The position numbers and the translations under genes were made by a program. A stretch of 12,931 bases of DNA, from assembly GCA_900547645.1 (NCBI GenBank), contig URHP01000042.1, positions 1 to 12,931 of the forward strand, read 5' to 3'. The stretch comes from an uncultured Eubacteriales bacterium. GTDB taxonomy: Bacteria > Bacillota > Clostridia > Christensenellales > Borkfalkiaceae. This document shows positions 5,865-12,881 of the stretch, piece after piece. Position 1 is the stretch's first letter. Each line of letters begins with the position of its first letter. The notes beneath the pieces were generated by a model. That model was not told the DNA's origin. It was given only the letters and a program-made list of their open reading frames with translations, and ran no database searches.

Positions 5865-6062
5865 ATGGATATTTCCGTCATTTTCAGGCTTGCGGCGATC
5901 GGGATCATCGTGACGGTCGTCTGTCAGGTCCTTAAAAAATCCGATCGCGATGATATTTCCACCGTCGTTTCCATTGTCGGACTTGTCATTGCCCTCACGA
6001 TCGCCGTAACGATGATCGGCGATCTGTTTGATACGGTGCAGGAAATTTTCGGTGTCACATGA
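5865..6062 (+). CDS. spoIIIAC: Stage III sporulation protein AC
   Basis: A 65-residue, almost wholly hydrophobic protein with two membrane segments (about 5-22 and 34-53) joined by the polar turn KKSDRDDIS. That is the size (68 residues in B. subtilis) and layout of SpoIIIAC, a small inner channel component related in sequence to SpoIIIAD. ATG 5865 directly follows the spoIIIAB stop (TGAATG), and its own stop overlaps spoIIIAD as ATGA. Confidence 0.93.
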   Translation: MDISVIFRLAAIGIIVTVVCQVLKKSDRDDISTVVSIVGLVIALTIAVTMIGDLFDTVQEIFGVT

Positions 6063-6460
6063 CCGCGCAGATTTTTCAGCTTGTCGGGATCGCATTCATC
6101 ACTGCGGTTGCCGCGCTTCTTGTCAGGGGTACGAAACCGGAGCTTGCGGTCGCGATCACGATCGCGGGCAGTGTGATCCTGCTTTTATTCGTCTTTGAGG
6201 TCTTTCGGGAAAGTATCGGCATTTTTTCCGAGATCGCCGAAATGACGGGGCTGGATGCAACGATCGTCAAAACGCTTTTAAAGATGGTCGGGATCGGGTA
6301 TCTTGTGGAGTTCAGTGCGGGCGTTCTCAATGACTTTGGGCAGAATTCGCTTGCGGACAAGCTGATTTTCTGCGGAAAGATCCTTGTGCTGATTCTCGCC
6401 GTCCCTATTCTGGAGAGTGTTCTCGGATTGATAAGCGACCTGTTGGGGCTGATCGCATGA
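6059..6460 (+). CDS. spoIIIAD: Stage III sporulation protein AD
   Basis: A 133-residue membrane protein with about four hydrophobic segments (about 5-22, 31-48, 70-88 and 102-130). The middle (TIVKTLLKMVGIGYLVEFSAGVLND) and C-terminal VPILESVLGLI region are typical of SpoIIIAD. The N-terminal half parallels SpoIIIAC. ATGA overlaps at both ends (6059-6062 and 6457-6460) indicate translational coupling. It is part of the mother-cell membrane complex of the feeding-tube channel. Confidence 0.93.
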   Translation: MTAQIFQLVGIAFITAVAALLVRGTKPELAVAITIAGSVILLLFVFEVFRESIGIFSEIAEMTGLDATIVKTLLKMVGIGYLVEFSAGVLNDFGQNSLADKLIFCGKILVLILAVPILESVLGLISDLLGLIA

Positions 6461-7671
6461 AAAGATTCAGAGTCAGGACCGGAAAGCCTCGTCTGTTTGC
6501 CGCGCTGATCGGGCTGCTGTTTGCGGCGCTCTTGCTTTCCGTTGGGGCAGGTGCAGCGGGGGAGGCGGCCGCCTATACGCCTGAGGAAGAGGCGGCCTTG
6601 GAGGAGCTTCGCGACGAGGTCGATCAGCTTCTGGATGCGCTGGATACAGAAGAATTGCAGGCGTATCTCGATTCGCTCACGGAATTTCAGGGAAGAGACA
6701 TCAAAGAAACGCTGGCATCGTTGATTTCAGGCGATTTTGTGCTCGATTATTCGTCGCTGTGGCAGTCTGCCCTTGGTCTGATCTGGCAGGAGGGGCGTAC
6801 GATGCTTCCCGCGTTTGCGGTAATTCTTGCCGCGGCGCTGCTGTGTGGGATCCTGAATTCTGCGAAAAATGGATTTTTGCAGAGTACTATGTCTGACATA
6901 ATTAACTTCGCGGCGTATATTGCCGTTGGGGCTGTTGTGCTTGCGGTGCTGACGGGCGTCCTGCAAACGGGATTTTCTGCAATGGAGAGCATGCAACGTC
7001 AGATGGAGATCGTCTATCCGCTGCTTTTGACGTTGATGGCGGCGAGCGGCGGATCTGTTTCCGCCGGCGTCTTCCGTCCTGCGGTTACATTTTTATCGAG
7101 CGCCGTATGCGAGATGTTTACTGCGGTCGTTCTGCCGACGTCCGTGGTCGTCATTGTGCTTGCTTTTGTCGGTAACCTTTCCCCCGATGTAAGGACGGAA
7201 CGGCTCGGAGATCTGTTCAAAAGTATCAACAAATGGCTGATCGGTCTGACGCTCGGACTTCTGACGCTCTTCCTTACCGTGCAGGGGATCGCTTCCTCCC
7301 AGTACGACGGGCTGTCGCTGCGCGCGGTCAAGTATCTTGTTTCGGGTTCCGTTCCCATTGTAGGCGGCTTTTTGTCGGGCGGGCTCGATCTTGTGCTTGC
7401 CGGAAGTGCGCTCATCAAAAATGCACTCGGTTCCTTTTCGGTGTTTCTCTTATTCGGCGCGCTGCTGCGGCCCGTATTGCTGTTTGCGGCGTTTCAGCTC
7501 TTCTTGCGCCTGTCTGCGGCGGCGACGGAGCCCGTCGGCGGAAAAATTTCTGCATTTTTGTCCCGTCTGGCGACGGACAGCGGATTTTTTCTGGCGGGAC
7601 TGCTCTGTGTTGCGTTTCTGTATTTTCTGACGCTGGTGCTGCTTGTCTGTTCTACGGGGGTGATCTTCTGA
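6457..7671 (+). CDS. spoIIIAE: Stage III sporulation protein AE
   Basis: A 404-residue polytopic membrane protein, close to the B. subtilis length. A signal-peptide-like N-terminus (basic KRFRVRTGKPR, then a hydrophobic run ending near AGAAGEAAA, about 14-39) precedes an acidic extracytoplasmic helical region (about 40-105, EEEAALEELRDEVDQLLDAL). About seven hydrophobic stretches follow, separated by short polar loops. SpoIIIAE is the main multi-pass component of the SpoIIIA complex. It overlaps spoIIIAD by ATGA and spoIIIAF by one base (TGATG). Confidence 0.94.
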   Translation: MKRFRVRTGKPRLFAALIGLLFAALLLSVGAGAAGEAAAYTPEEEAALEELRDEVDQLLDALDTEELQAYLDSLTEFQGRDIKETLASLISGDFVLDYSSLWQSALGLIWQEGRTMLPAFAVILAAALLCGILNSAKNGFLQSTMSDIINFAAYIAVGAVVLAVLTGVLQTGFSAMESMQRQMEIVYPLLLTLMAASGGSVSAGVFRPAVTFLSSAVCEMFTAVVLPTSVVVIVLAFVGNLSPDVRTERLGDLFKSINKWLIGLTLGLLTLFLTVQGIASSQYDGLSLRAVKYLVSGSVPIVGGFLSGGLDLVLAGSALIKNALGSFSVFLLFGALLRPVLLFAAFQLFLRLSAAATEPVGGKISAFLSRLATDSGFFLAGLLCVAFLYFLTLVLLVCSTGVIF

Positions 7672-8126
7672 TGAAGGCGTACATTCTGAGCATTGCGGGC
7701 GTTGTTCTGCTGACCGCCGTGATCACGATCATTGCGCCGGGCGGGAAGATGGGGAAATTTCTGAAGGGCGCGGCGAAACTCGTCATTTTATTTGTCATGG
7801 TGTCGCCGCTTGCTTCCGTCTTCACGGAAGGAAGTCTGAGTTTTGAAAGTGTTTCCGTCGGGACGGACGAGGGCTATCTGGAGTATTGTGCGGGAGAGCT
7901 TGCCGGCGAGGATGAAAAGGCGATCGCGCAATGGCTTTCGGAGGAATATGGCGTAACGGCTTCTGCGGAAGTATCCAGGCTTGCGGATGCGACATTTTCC
8001 TATGAAAAAATCGAGGTGAAAATCACGGATTTCGGAATAAACGGGCAGGACGAGCATATACATATTAGCGAACAGATCGAAAAAACGCTCGAAGAGCGGT
8101 ACGGTTGCGATGCGGAGGTCGTATGA
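7671..8126 (+). CDS. spoIIIAF: Stage III sporulation protein AF
   Basis: A 151-residue protein with two N-terminal membrane segments (about 4-22 and 33-52) and a soluble C-terminal domain. The end of that domain (YEKIEVKITDFG, then ISEQIEKTLEERYGCDAEVV) is compatible with the ring-building type fold of SpoIIIAF. It is shorter than B. subtilis SpoIIIAF (206 residues), mostly in the linker. The start is fixed by the one-base overlap with spoIIIAE; the longer upstream reading runs inside spoIIIAE and is not used. The stop overlaps spoIIIAG as ATGA. Confidence 0.9.
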   Translation: MKAYILSIAGVVLLTAVITIIAPGGKMGKFLKGAAKLVILFVMVSPLASVFTEGSLSFESVSVGTDEGYLEYCAGELAGEDEKAIAQWLSEEYGVTASAEVSRLADATFSYEKIEVKITDFGINGQDEHIHISEQIEKTLEERYGCDAEVV

Positions 8127-8488
8127 AGGAAGCGGTTCGTAAGCTGTGGGCGAATAAAACGGCGCGGATCCTTCTCATTGCAGGCGCCGCGCTCATTCTG
8201 CTGCTTGTCAGCTGGCTGGTGTTCGGAAAGGGCGGATCGCAGACGGCCGCATCGACGGGATATATCCCTACGGAACAGGAAGAGCGCCTGGCGGCAATTC
8301 TGTCGAGGGTGGAAGATGCCGGAAATGTTTCGGTGCTGATCACGGAAGAGGACGGCGCGGCGGTCGGAGCCGTCGTCATGTTTGACGGACCGGACGGGAT
8401 CCTTGTCCGGCTGCGCCTGACGCAGATCGCTGCGCGCGCGTTGGGGATCGCCGAAAACAGGGTACTTGTCTGCCCTTCGGATACTTGA
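8123..8488 (+). CDS. spoIIIAG: Stage III sporulation protein AG, minimal form
   Basis: A 121-residue bitopic protein: a short cytosolic stretch, one membrane segment (about 15-34) and a compact extracytoplasmic domain. EERLAAILSRVEDAGNVSVLIT (53-74) matches the first half of the SpoIIIAG ring-building motif. VGAVVMFDG...VRLRLTQIAARALGIAENRVLVC (81-117) matches its second half. In B. subtilis (about 229 residues) an insertion between these halves folds into the beta-triangle; here they are joined by only about EEDGAA. ATG 8123 has GGAGGT at 8114-8119 and overlaps the spoIIIAF stop by ATGA; a TTG at 8105 is rejected as start. No frameshift is needed to read it. Confidence 0.9.
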   Translation: MKEAVRKLWANKTARILLIAGAALILLLVSWLVFGKGGSQTAASTGYIPTEQEERLAAILSRVEDAGNVSVLITEEDGAAVGAVVMFDGPDGILVRLRLTQIAARALGIAENRVLVCPSDT

Positions 8489-8517
8489 AAATCAATATTT
8501 GAGAAGGAGATAGAACT

Positions 8518-8997
8518 ATGTCCAATACGAAGAAGATTGCACTCATGTCTACGCTCGTTTTGCTGCTCGCCGTGACCGCGATCTGTAATTTCGTGCTTGC
8601 GGGAACACAGACGCAGGGTGTCAGCGCGGATGTCGAAGCGAATTATTTCACGACCTATCGCGCCGACCGCAATTCGACGCGCAGTGAGGAGTTCGTCCAG
8701 CTTGACAGCGTGATCTCGGCTTATGCGGAGGGAACGGAGGAACATACCGCCGCGCTCGAACGCAAGCAGGAGCTCGTTGAAATGATGGAGGACGAACTTG
8801 TCATGGAGTCCATCATCAAGTCGATGGGATTTTCCGATGCGGCGGTCGCGATCGGGAATTCTGAGAGCATCAATGTGTTTGTCAACTCAAGCGAGCTGAC
8901 GGACGAAATGGTGACGAAAATCTTCTATGCGCTTGAGGTCGAGCACCAGATCCGCGACGGAAATATCATAATTATGCCTGTTTATGCGGAAAGTTGA
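8518..8997 (+). CDS. spoIIIAH: Stage III sporulation protein AH
   Basis: A 159-residue bitopic protein with one N-terminal membrane segment (about 7-28, TLVLLLAVTAICNFVLAG). A helical charged linker (EEHTAALERKQELVEMMEDE) follows, then a C-terminal YscJ/FliF-like ring-building domain (SINVFVNSSELTDEMVTKIFYALE, then IRDGNIIIMPV). In B. subtilis SpoIIIAH (218 residues) binds forespore SpoIIQ across the intermembrane space. Here 29 nt separate it from spoIIIAG and it has its own strong RBS (AAGGAGA, 8504-8510, 7 nt before the ATG), unlike the overlapping genes before it. This fits a need for many ring subunits. Confidence 0.94.
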   Translation: MSNTKKIALMSTLVLLLAVTAICNFVLAGTQTQGVSADVEANYFTTYRADRNSTRSEEFVQLDSVISAYAEGTEEHTAALERKQELVEMMEDELVMESIIKSMGFSDAAVAIGNSESINVFVNSSELTDEMVTKIFYALEVEHQIRDGNIIIMPVYAES

Positions 8998-9026
8998 AAA
9001 AAATAGTGGTAATTCGGAAAAATATG

Positions 9027-9035
9027 TGCTATAAT
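9027..9035 (+). promoter_or_regulatory. Extended -10 promoter before the Asp23 gene
   Basis: TGC directly before a perfect TATAAT (9030-9035) forms an extended -10 element. The -35 region at 17 bp spacing (TGGTAA, 9007-9012) is a poor match, as is common with extended -10 sites. It lies in the 60-bp gap after spoIIIAH and would let the housekeeping genes be expressed independently of sporulation. Transcription would begin near 9042, with the RBS (9045-9051) almost at the 5' end. Confidence 0.6.
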
Positions 9036-9057
9036 GGTCGTGGTAAAGGAGACTGTT

Positions 9058-9435
9058 ATGGCAAGCATCAAGTATAACCCCAACGGTCAGAAGGGAAAGA
9101 TCACCTATAATTCCGACATTGTCAGCGGGATCGTCGTTCTGAGTCTGCAGGAGACGGAAGGGATCGAACTTGTTCCTTCCAAAAACAAGGGGATCAAGGT
9201 CTGCTTTGAAAAAGAAGGCGTTTTTGTGGACATTTCCGTCATTGCGCACTACGGATACAAGGTGCCGGAACTTGCGTTCCGCATTCAGCAGGCGATCAAG
9301 CAGATGGTGGAGTCCATGACGAAATATAAGATCGCCAAGGTGGACGTACACATTACGAGCGTCATCTTTCCTTCTCCCAAGAGTGAGCCGGCGGAAGCGG
9401 CTGCGGACGGGACGGAAGAAACTGCAAACGCATAA
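9058..9435 (+). CDS. Asp23/Gls24 family protein (YqhY-like)
   Basis: A 125-residue cytosolic protein with the Asp23/Gls24 layout: ITYNSDIVSGIVVLSLQETEGIELV (14-38), a strand FVDISVIAHYGYKVPELA (55-72), a helix and VDVHITSVIF (95-104), then an acidic Ala/Glu tail (108-125). The Bacillus relative YqhY lies next to nusB, beside the acetyl-CoA carboxylase genes accBC, and has been linked to control of that enzyme. accBC are not adjacent here. The start is set by AAAGGAG (9045-9051) 6 nt before ATG 9058; the in-frame ATG at 9034 would overlap the -10 box and has no RBS. The precise function is not known from the sequence. Confidence 0.9.
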   Translation: MASIKYNPNGQKGKITYNSDIVSGIVVLSLQETEGIELVPSKNKGIKVCFEKEGVFVDISVIAHYGYKVPELAFRIQQAIKQMVESMTKYKIAKVDVHITSVIFPSPKSEPAEAAADGTEETANA

Positions 9436-9456
9436 ATAAACAGAACAAAAGGGCGA

Positions 9457-9484
9457 CGTTCCCTCTCGCTTGCGAGGGGGAACG
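9457..9484 (+). other. Stable hairpin between the Asp23 gene and nusB
   Basis: A 12-bp stem (9457-9468 against 9473-9484, with one T-G wobble) closes on a CTTG tetraloop, a sequence known to be unusually stable in RNA. No T tract follows, so it is not a standard terminator. It may stabilise or process the mRNA or cause partial pausing before nusB. It ends 8 nt before the nusB Shine-Dalgarno GAGG (9492-9495). Confidence 0.6.
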
Positions 9485-9503
9485 CTTCCATGAGGAAAAC
9501 ATT

Positions 9504-9896
9504 ATGAGAAGCGATGCGCGGGAAGCGGCATTCAAAATTATTTTCGCCGATCTGTTCGGCGGCGACGGAGAGAAACATTTCCGCGCCGCATTGTATCGGC
9601 AGGCGCAGCTCAAAGAGGAGGAATGCGCCTTTGCGGAACGCATCGTCGATGCGTTCCTTCGTCATAAAGAGGAACTTTCGGAGGAGTTGGCGGCATCCGT
9701 CACGCGGTTTGCGGACTATCGGATCTATCCTGCCGATCGTGCGGCGCTGCTTCTGGCGCTCACGGAGATCCGCTATCTGGACGACGTGCCTCCCGTCGTA
9801 TCCGTATCGGAGGCGACTGCGCTTGCGCGCAAGTACTCTACGGAGCGGTCGGCGGATTTTGTAAACGGCGTTTTGGGAGGGATCATCAACAAATGA
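9504..9896 (+). CDS. nusB: Transcription antitermination protein NusB
   Basis: A 130-residue all-helical RNA-binding protein. It shows the family start REAAFKIIFADLFG (6-19), a central IVDAFLRHKEELSEEL, and the conserved C-terminal part with RAALLLALTEI, VSVSEATALARKYSTERSADFVNGVLGGI (about 99-127). NusB acts with NusE (S10) on boxA RNA in rRNA antitermination. ATG 9504 has GAGG at 9492-9495. The stop overlaps folD as ATGA, a coupling consistent with the nusB-folD order of Bacillus and clostridia. Confidence 0.95.
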   Translation: MRSDAREAAFKIIFADLFGGDGEKHFRAALYRQAQLKEEECAFAERIVDAFLRHKEELSEELAASVTRFADYRIYPADRAALLLALTEIRYLDDVPPVVSVSEATALARKYSTERSADFVNGVLGGIINK

Positions 9897-10738
9897 ACTT
9901 GATCGACGGGAAACAGATCGCGGCGCAGATCCGCACGGAACTCAGGGAACAGACGGCGCGGTTTGAAGAAACATATGGCAAAAAAGTCGGTCTGGCGGTC
10001 GTATTGGTCGGGGAAGATCCCGCGTCGCAGGTCTATGTCCGCAATAAGATCAGGGGATGCGAAGAGGCGGGGATCCGTTCGTTTGCGCATTACCTTCCTG
10101 CAGACGCGCCGCAGTCGGCGGTCGAAGAGCTGGTTTCCGATCTCGCGGCAGACGATGCGGTGCACGGGATCCTCGTGCAGCTTCCTCTGCCCGCGCATCT
10201 GGATGCGGAACGTATTCTGGCGCGGATCCCCGCTTCCAAGGACGTGGACGGATTTTCCGCGGAAAATATCGGACGGCTTGCGCTCGCGGAAGAAGGCACG
10301 GTCGCCTGTACGCCGCTCGGTGTCATGGAGCTGCTTCGCCGCAGCGGCGTCGAGACGTGCGGCAAGCGCGCCGTTGTGATCGGCAGGAGCAATATCGTCG
10401 GGCGTCCGATGGCGCTTTTGTTGCTCAATGCGGACGCGACGGTCACGGTGTGCCATTCCAGAACGCGCGACCTCGCCGGGATATGCCGTCAGGCGGATAT
10501 TCTTGTGGCTGCGATCGGAAAACCGCGTTTTGTGACGGCGGAAATGGTGAAAGAGGGCGCCGTTGTCATCGACGTCGGAATCAACCGTGTGGACGGGAAA
10601 CTTGTCGGCGACGTGGATTTTGAAAACGTTGCGCCGAAGACATCGCTGATCACTCCCGTACCGGGCGGCGTCGGTCCCATGACGATCGCGATGTTGCTTT
10701 CCAATACGCTTGCTTGCGCGAAGAGGATGCTTCGATGA
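9893..10738 (+). CDS. folD: Bifunctional methylenetetrahydrofolate dehydrogenase / methenyl-THF cyclohydrolase
   Basis: A full-length 281-residue cytosolic enzyme that interconverts 5,10-methylene-THF and 10-formyl-THF in one-carbon metabolism. The catalytic YxxxK motif is YVRNK (Tyr48, Lys52). Other family signatures are GILVQLPLP (92-100), KDVDGF (116-121), the nucleotide-binding GRSNIVGRP (164-172), VIDVGIN, and PVPGGVGPMT near residue 260. The start overlaps the nusB stop. The last codons and stop lie inside copy 1 of a 26-bp tandem repeat, and xseA does not follow as it does in Bacillus. Confidence 0.97.
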   Translation: MNLIDGKQIAAQIRTELREQTARFEETYGKKVGLAVVLVGEDPASQVYVRNKIRGCEEAGIRSFAHYLPADAPQSAVEELVSDLAADDAVHGILVQLPLPAHLDAERILARIPASKDVDGFSAENIGRLALAEEGTVACTPLGVMELLRRSGVETCGKRAVVIGRSNIVGRPMALLLLNADATVTVCHSRTRDLAGICRQADILVAAIGKPRFVTAEMVKEGAVVIDVGINRVDGKLVGDVDFENVAPKTSLITPVPGGVGPMTIAMLLSNTLACAKRMLR

Positions 10739-10775
10739 ATTTTTCTCAGAGGATGCTTCGATGAATTTTTCTCAG
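10724..10775 (+). repeat. Perfect 26-bp tandem duplication at the folD/ispA junction
   Basis: Positions 10724-10749 and 10750-10775 are identical. Each unit holds a Shine-Dalgarno-like AGAGGA context, the folD ending Arg-Met-Leu-Arg-stop in one frame, and an ATG followed by the first ispA codons in another. Because 26 is not a multiple of three, the first copied ATG is out of frame with ispA and the second is in frame. Confidence 0.95.
10735..10764 (+). CDS. 9-codon mini-ORF created by the tandem duplication
   Basis: ATG 10735 overlaps the folD stop (ATGA) and encodes MNFSQRMLR. It ends at TGA 10762-10764, which overlaps the true ispA ATG at 10761, again as ATGA. It is thus the start of ispA fused out of frame to the end of folD. 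It carries an AGAGG site like that of ispA. Whether it is translated is unknown, but the geometry would pass ribosomes from folD to ispA by two successive coupled restarts. Confidence 0.5.
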   Translation: MNFSQRMLR

Positions 10776-11633
10776 CGGTACGAATCGTATCGGGCGCACT
10801 TTGAAGCGTATCTGCAAAAAATGTGCGCGGGTATGGCATTTAAGCCGGAAGTGCTCACGGAGAGCATGCGTTATTCTCTGTTGTCCGGGGGAAAGCGCGT
10901 GCGCCCCGTGCTCTTTTTTTCTGCGTTGGAGGCGTTCGGACTGTCCTGTTGCGGAGAAGAGAAACTCGCGTTCGCGCTTGAGTGTATCCACACATATTCT
11001 TTGATCCATGACGATCTCCCCGCGATGGACAACGATGATTTCCGCAGAGGGCGTCCTTCCAATCACAAAGCGTTCGGCGAGGCGAATGCCATCCTTGCGG
11101 GCGATGCGCTGCTTTCCTATGCGTTCGATCTGATGCTGGAGGAAGCTGAACGCGACGCGGAGCATCTGCATGCGGCGCGGGCGCTTTCCCGTGCGGCAGG
11201 CGCGGACGGAATGGTTGCGGGGCAGTCGCTCGATTTGCTCTGTACGGGAGGTCTCGGCGGGGAACGTGAATTGCTGGAGATTTACCGTAACAAGACAGGG
11301 CGCCTGATTGCGGCGCCCGTCGTAATGGCGGCCATTCTTGCGGGCAGATATGAAACGGAGGCGGAGGCATTCGGGCTGATGCTCGGCGCGCTGTTTCAGT
11401 TTACGGACGATATTCTCGATACGGTCGGGGAATGCTCTGCCCTCGGAAAATCGGTCGGAAAAGATGCGCAGGAGGACAAACTCACCGCTGTAAAGGTGTT
11501 CGGATTGGAGGGCGCGCGGGAGCAGGCGGATGCGTGCGCGCGCAAATGTCTTGCGGCGCTGCATAAGATGACGGGGGCGGATACGGCGTTTCTTGCGGAG
11601 TTTGTCGGGTATGTGCGCCGGCGCGACCGATAA
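10761..11633 (+). CDS. ispA: Polyprenyl (farnesyl) diphosphate synthase
   Basis: A 290-residue cytosolic prenyltransferase that condenses isopentenyl diphosphate with allylic diphosphates to C15. The chain-length family motifs are GGKRVRP (43-49), the first Asp-rich motif DDLPAMD (Asp84, Asp85, Asp90) with RRGRPSNHKAF, the GQSLD region (154-158), YRNKTG (175-180), and the second Asp-rich motif FTDDILD (Asp216, Asp217, Asp220). The six-residue DDxxxxD spacing fits bacterial IspA. ATG 10761 lies in copy 2 of the tandem repeat with AGAGGA at 10748-10753. The longer in-frame reading from 10710 lies inside folD and is rejected. In Bacillus ispA follows xseB; here it directly follows folD. Confidence 0.94.
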   Translation: MNFSQRYESYRAHFEAYLQKMCAGMAFKPEVLTESMRYSLLSGGKRVRPVLFFSALEAFGLSCCGEEKLAFALECIHTYSLIHDDLPAMDNDDFRRGRPSNHKAFGEANAILAGDALLSYAFDLMLEEAERDAEHLHAARALSRAAGADGMVAGQSLDLLCTGGLGGERELLEIYRNKTGRLIAAPVVMAAILAGRYETEAEAFGLMLGALFQFTDDILDTVGECSALGKSVGKDAQEDKLTAVKVFGLEGAREQADACARKCLAALHKMTGADTAFLAEFVGYVRRRDR

Positions 11634-11648
11634 TCAGCGGGGGTGAAC

Positions 11649-12881
11649 ATGAAGAATATTGAACGGGAAGAGTTGGAAAAAGCGTCACTCCCCGAACTGA
11701 AAGCATTGTGTGAGGAGCTGCGGAAAGAGATCTTTCGCACGGTTTCCGTCAGAGGCGGGCATCTTGCGTCCAATCTCGGCGTGGTGGAGCTGACGGTTGC
11801 GCTCTGCCGCGCCTTCCGTTTCCCTTCGGATAAGATCGTGTTCGACGTCGGACATCAGTGTTATGCCTATAAACTGCTCTCCGGTCGGGCGGACCGCTTT
11901 TCGACGCTCCGGAGCCGCGGCGGGATCTCGGGATTTCCCAAGCGGGGGGAAAGCCCGTATGACTGCTATGAAACGGGGCATGCGGGGACGGCGATCTCGG
12001 CGGCGCTCGGGATTGCAAAGGCGCGCGATCTGAAAGGAGAACATTTTAATGTGATCGCGCTTGTCGGCGACGGATCATTCAATAACGGACTTATCTATGA
12101 GGCGCTCAACAGTCTGAAAATTCTTGGAACGCGCGTGCTCATTGTCCTCAACGACAACGGAATGTCCATTTCGCCGACCGTCGGCGGGACGCACGAAGTT
12201 CTTTCCGAGATCAAGGAGGGCGTTGCGCCGATCGAAGACGTTGCGCTGTTTGAGCGGTACGGTTTGCGCTATATGGGCGTCTGCAACGGTAACGATCTGG
12301 AAGAGTTGCTGCCCGCGTTGGAAGAGGCGAAGGATGCGCTGCGTACGCAAAGCGTGTTGCTGCACGTGACAACGCGTAAGGGGCTCGGCTATTCGTTTTG
12401 CGAACGGGAACCGGAGCGTACGCACGGAATTTCGCCGAACGGAAGCGGAACGGAGTATTCTGCCGCGCTCGGGGAGGAATTGACCGCGCTTGCGGAACAG
12501 GATCCGCGGATCGTCGCTGTGACTGCGGCGATGACCGATGCGCTCGGGCTGCGTCCCTTCTTTGACAGATTTCCCGAGCGGGCGTTTGACGTGGGGATCT
12601 GCGAAGAACATGCCTGCGTGCTGTCTGCTGCGCTTGCGGCATCGGGGTTGCGTCCGTATTACGCCATTTACTCCACGTTTTTACAGCGCGCTTACGATGA
12701 GATCATACATGACGTCTGCGGACAGAATCTGCCGGTGACGTTCTGCGTCGACAGGGCGGGCGTCACGGGAGCGGACGGGGAGACGCATCAGGGCGTATTC
12801 GATCTGTCCTATCTGTCTCCCGTTCCCAATCTCACCATTGCCGTTCCGAAGAACATCGCGGAATTTCGCGCAATGCTGCGT
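11649..12881 (+). CDS. dxs: 1-deoxy-D-xylulose-5-phosphate synthase (3' truncated by contig end)
   Basis: 411 genuine residues of an enzyme usually of about 580-640. It is thiamine-diphosphate dependent and makes DXP from pyruvate and glyceraldehyde 3-phosphate for the MEP, thiamine and pyridoxal pathways. Motifs are GGHLASNLG (36-44), FDVGHQ, GFPKR, the ThDP/Mg motif GDG...NDN (140-170), FDVGICEEHA with the expected catalytic Glu319, YSTFLQRAYDE (341-351) and DRAGVTGADGETHQG (368-382). The segment between MSIS and LFERYGL is about 45 residues shorter than in E. coli. ATG 11649 follows GGGGGTG (11639-11645); the in-frame GTG at 11643 lies inside that site. The last six codons of the apparent frame (LSLIHI, stop) are adapter and not dxs. 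Confidence 0.95.

Noticed and set aside
5175..6095. A 306-codon minus-strand frame over spoIIIAA-spoIIIAD
   Set aside because: It lies antisense to four overlapping, clearly recognised sporulation genes; its composition is rich in Arg, Asp and Lys without motifs.
11643..11648. GTG start for dxs at 11643
   Set aside because: The GTG is part of the GGGGGTG ribosome binding site serving ATG 11649.
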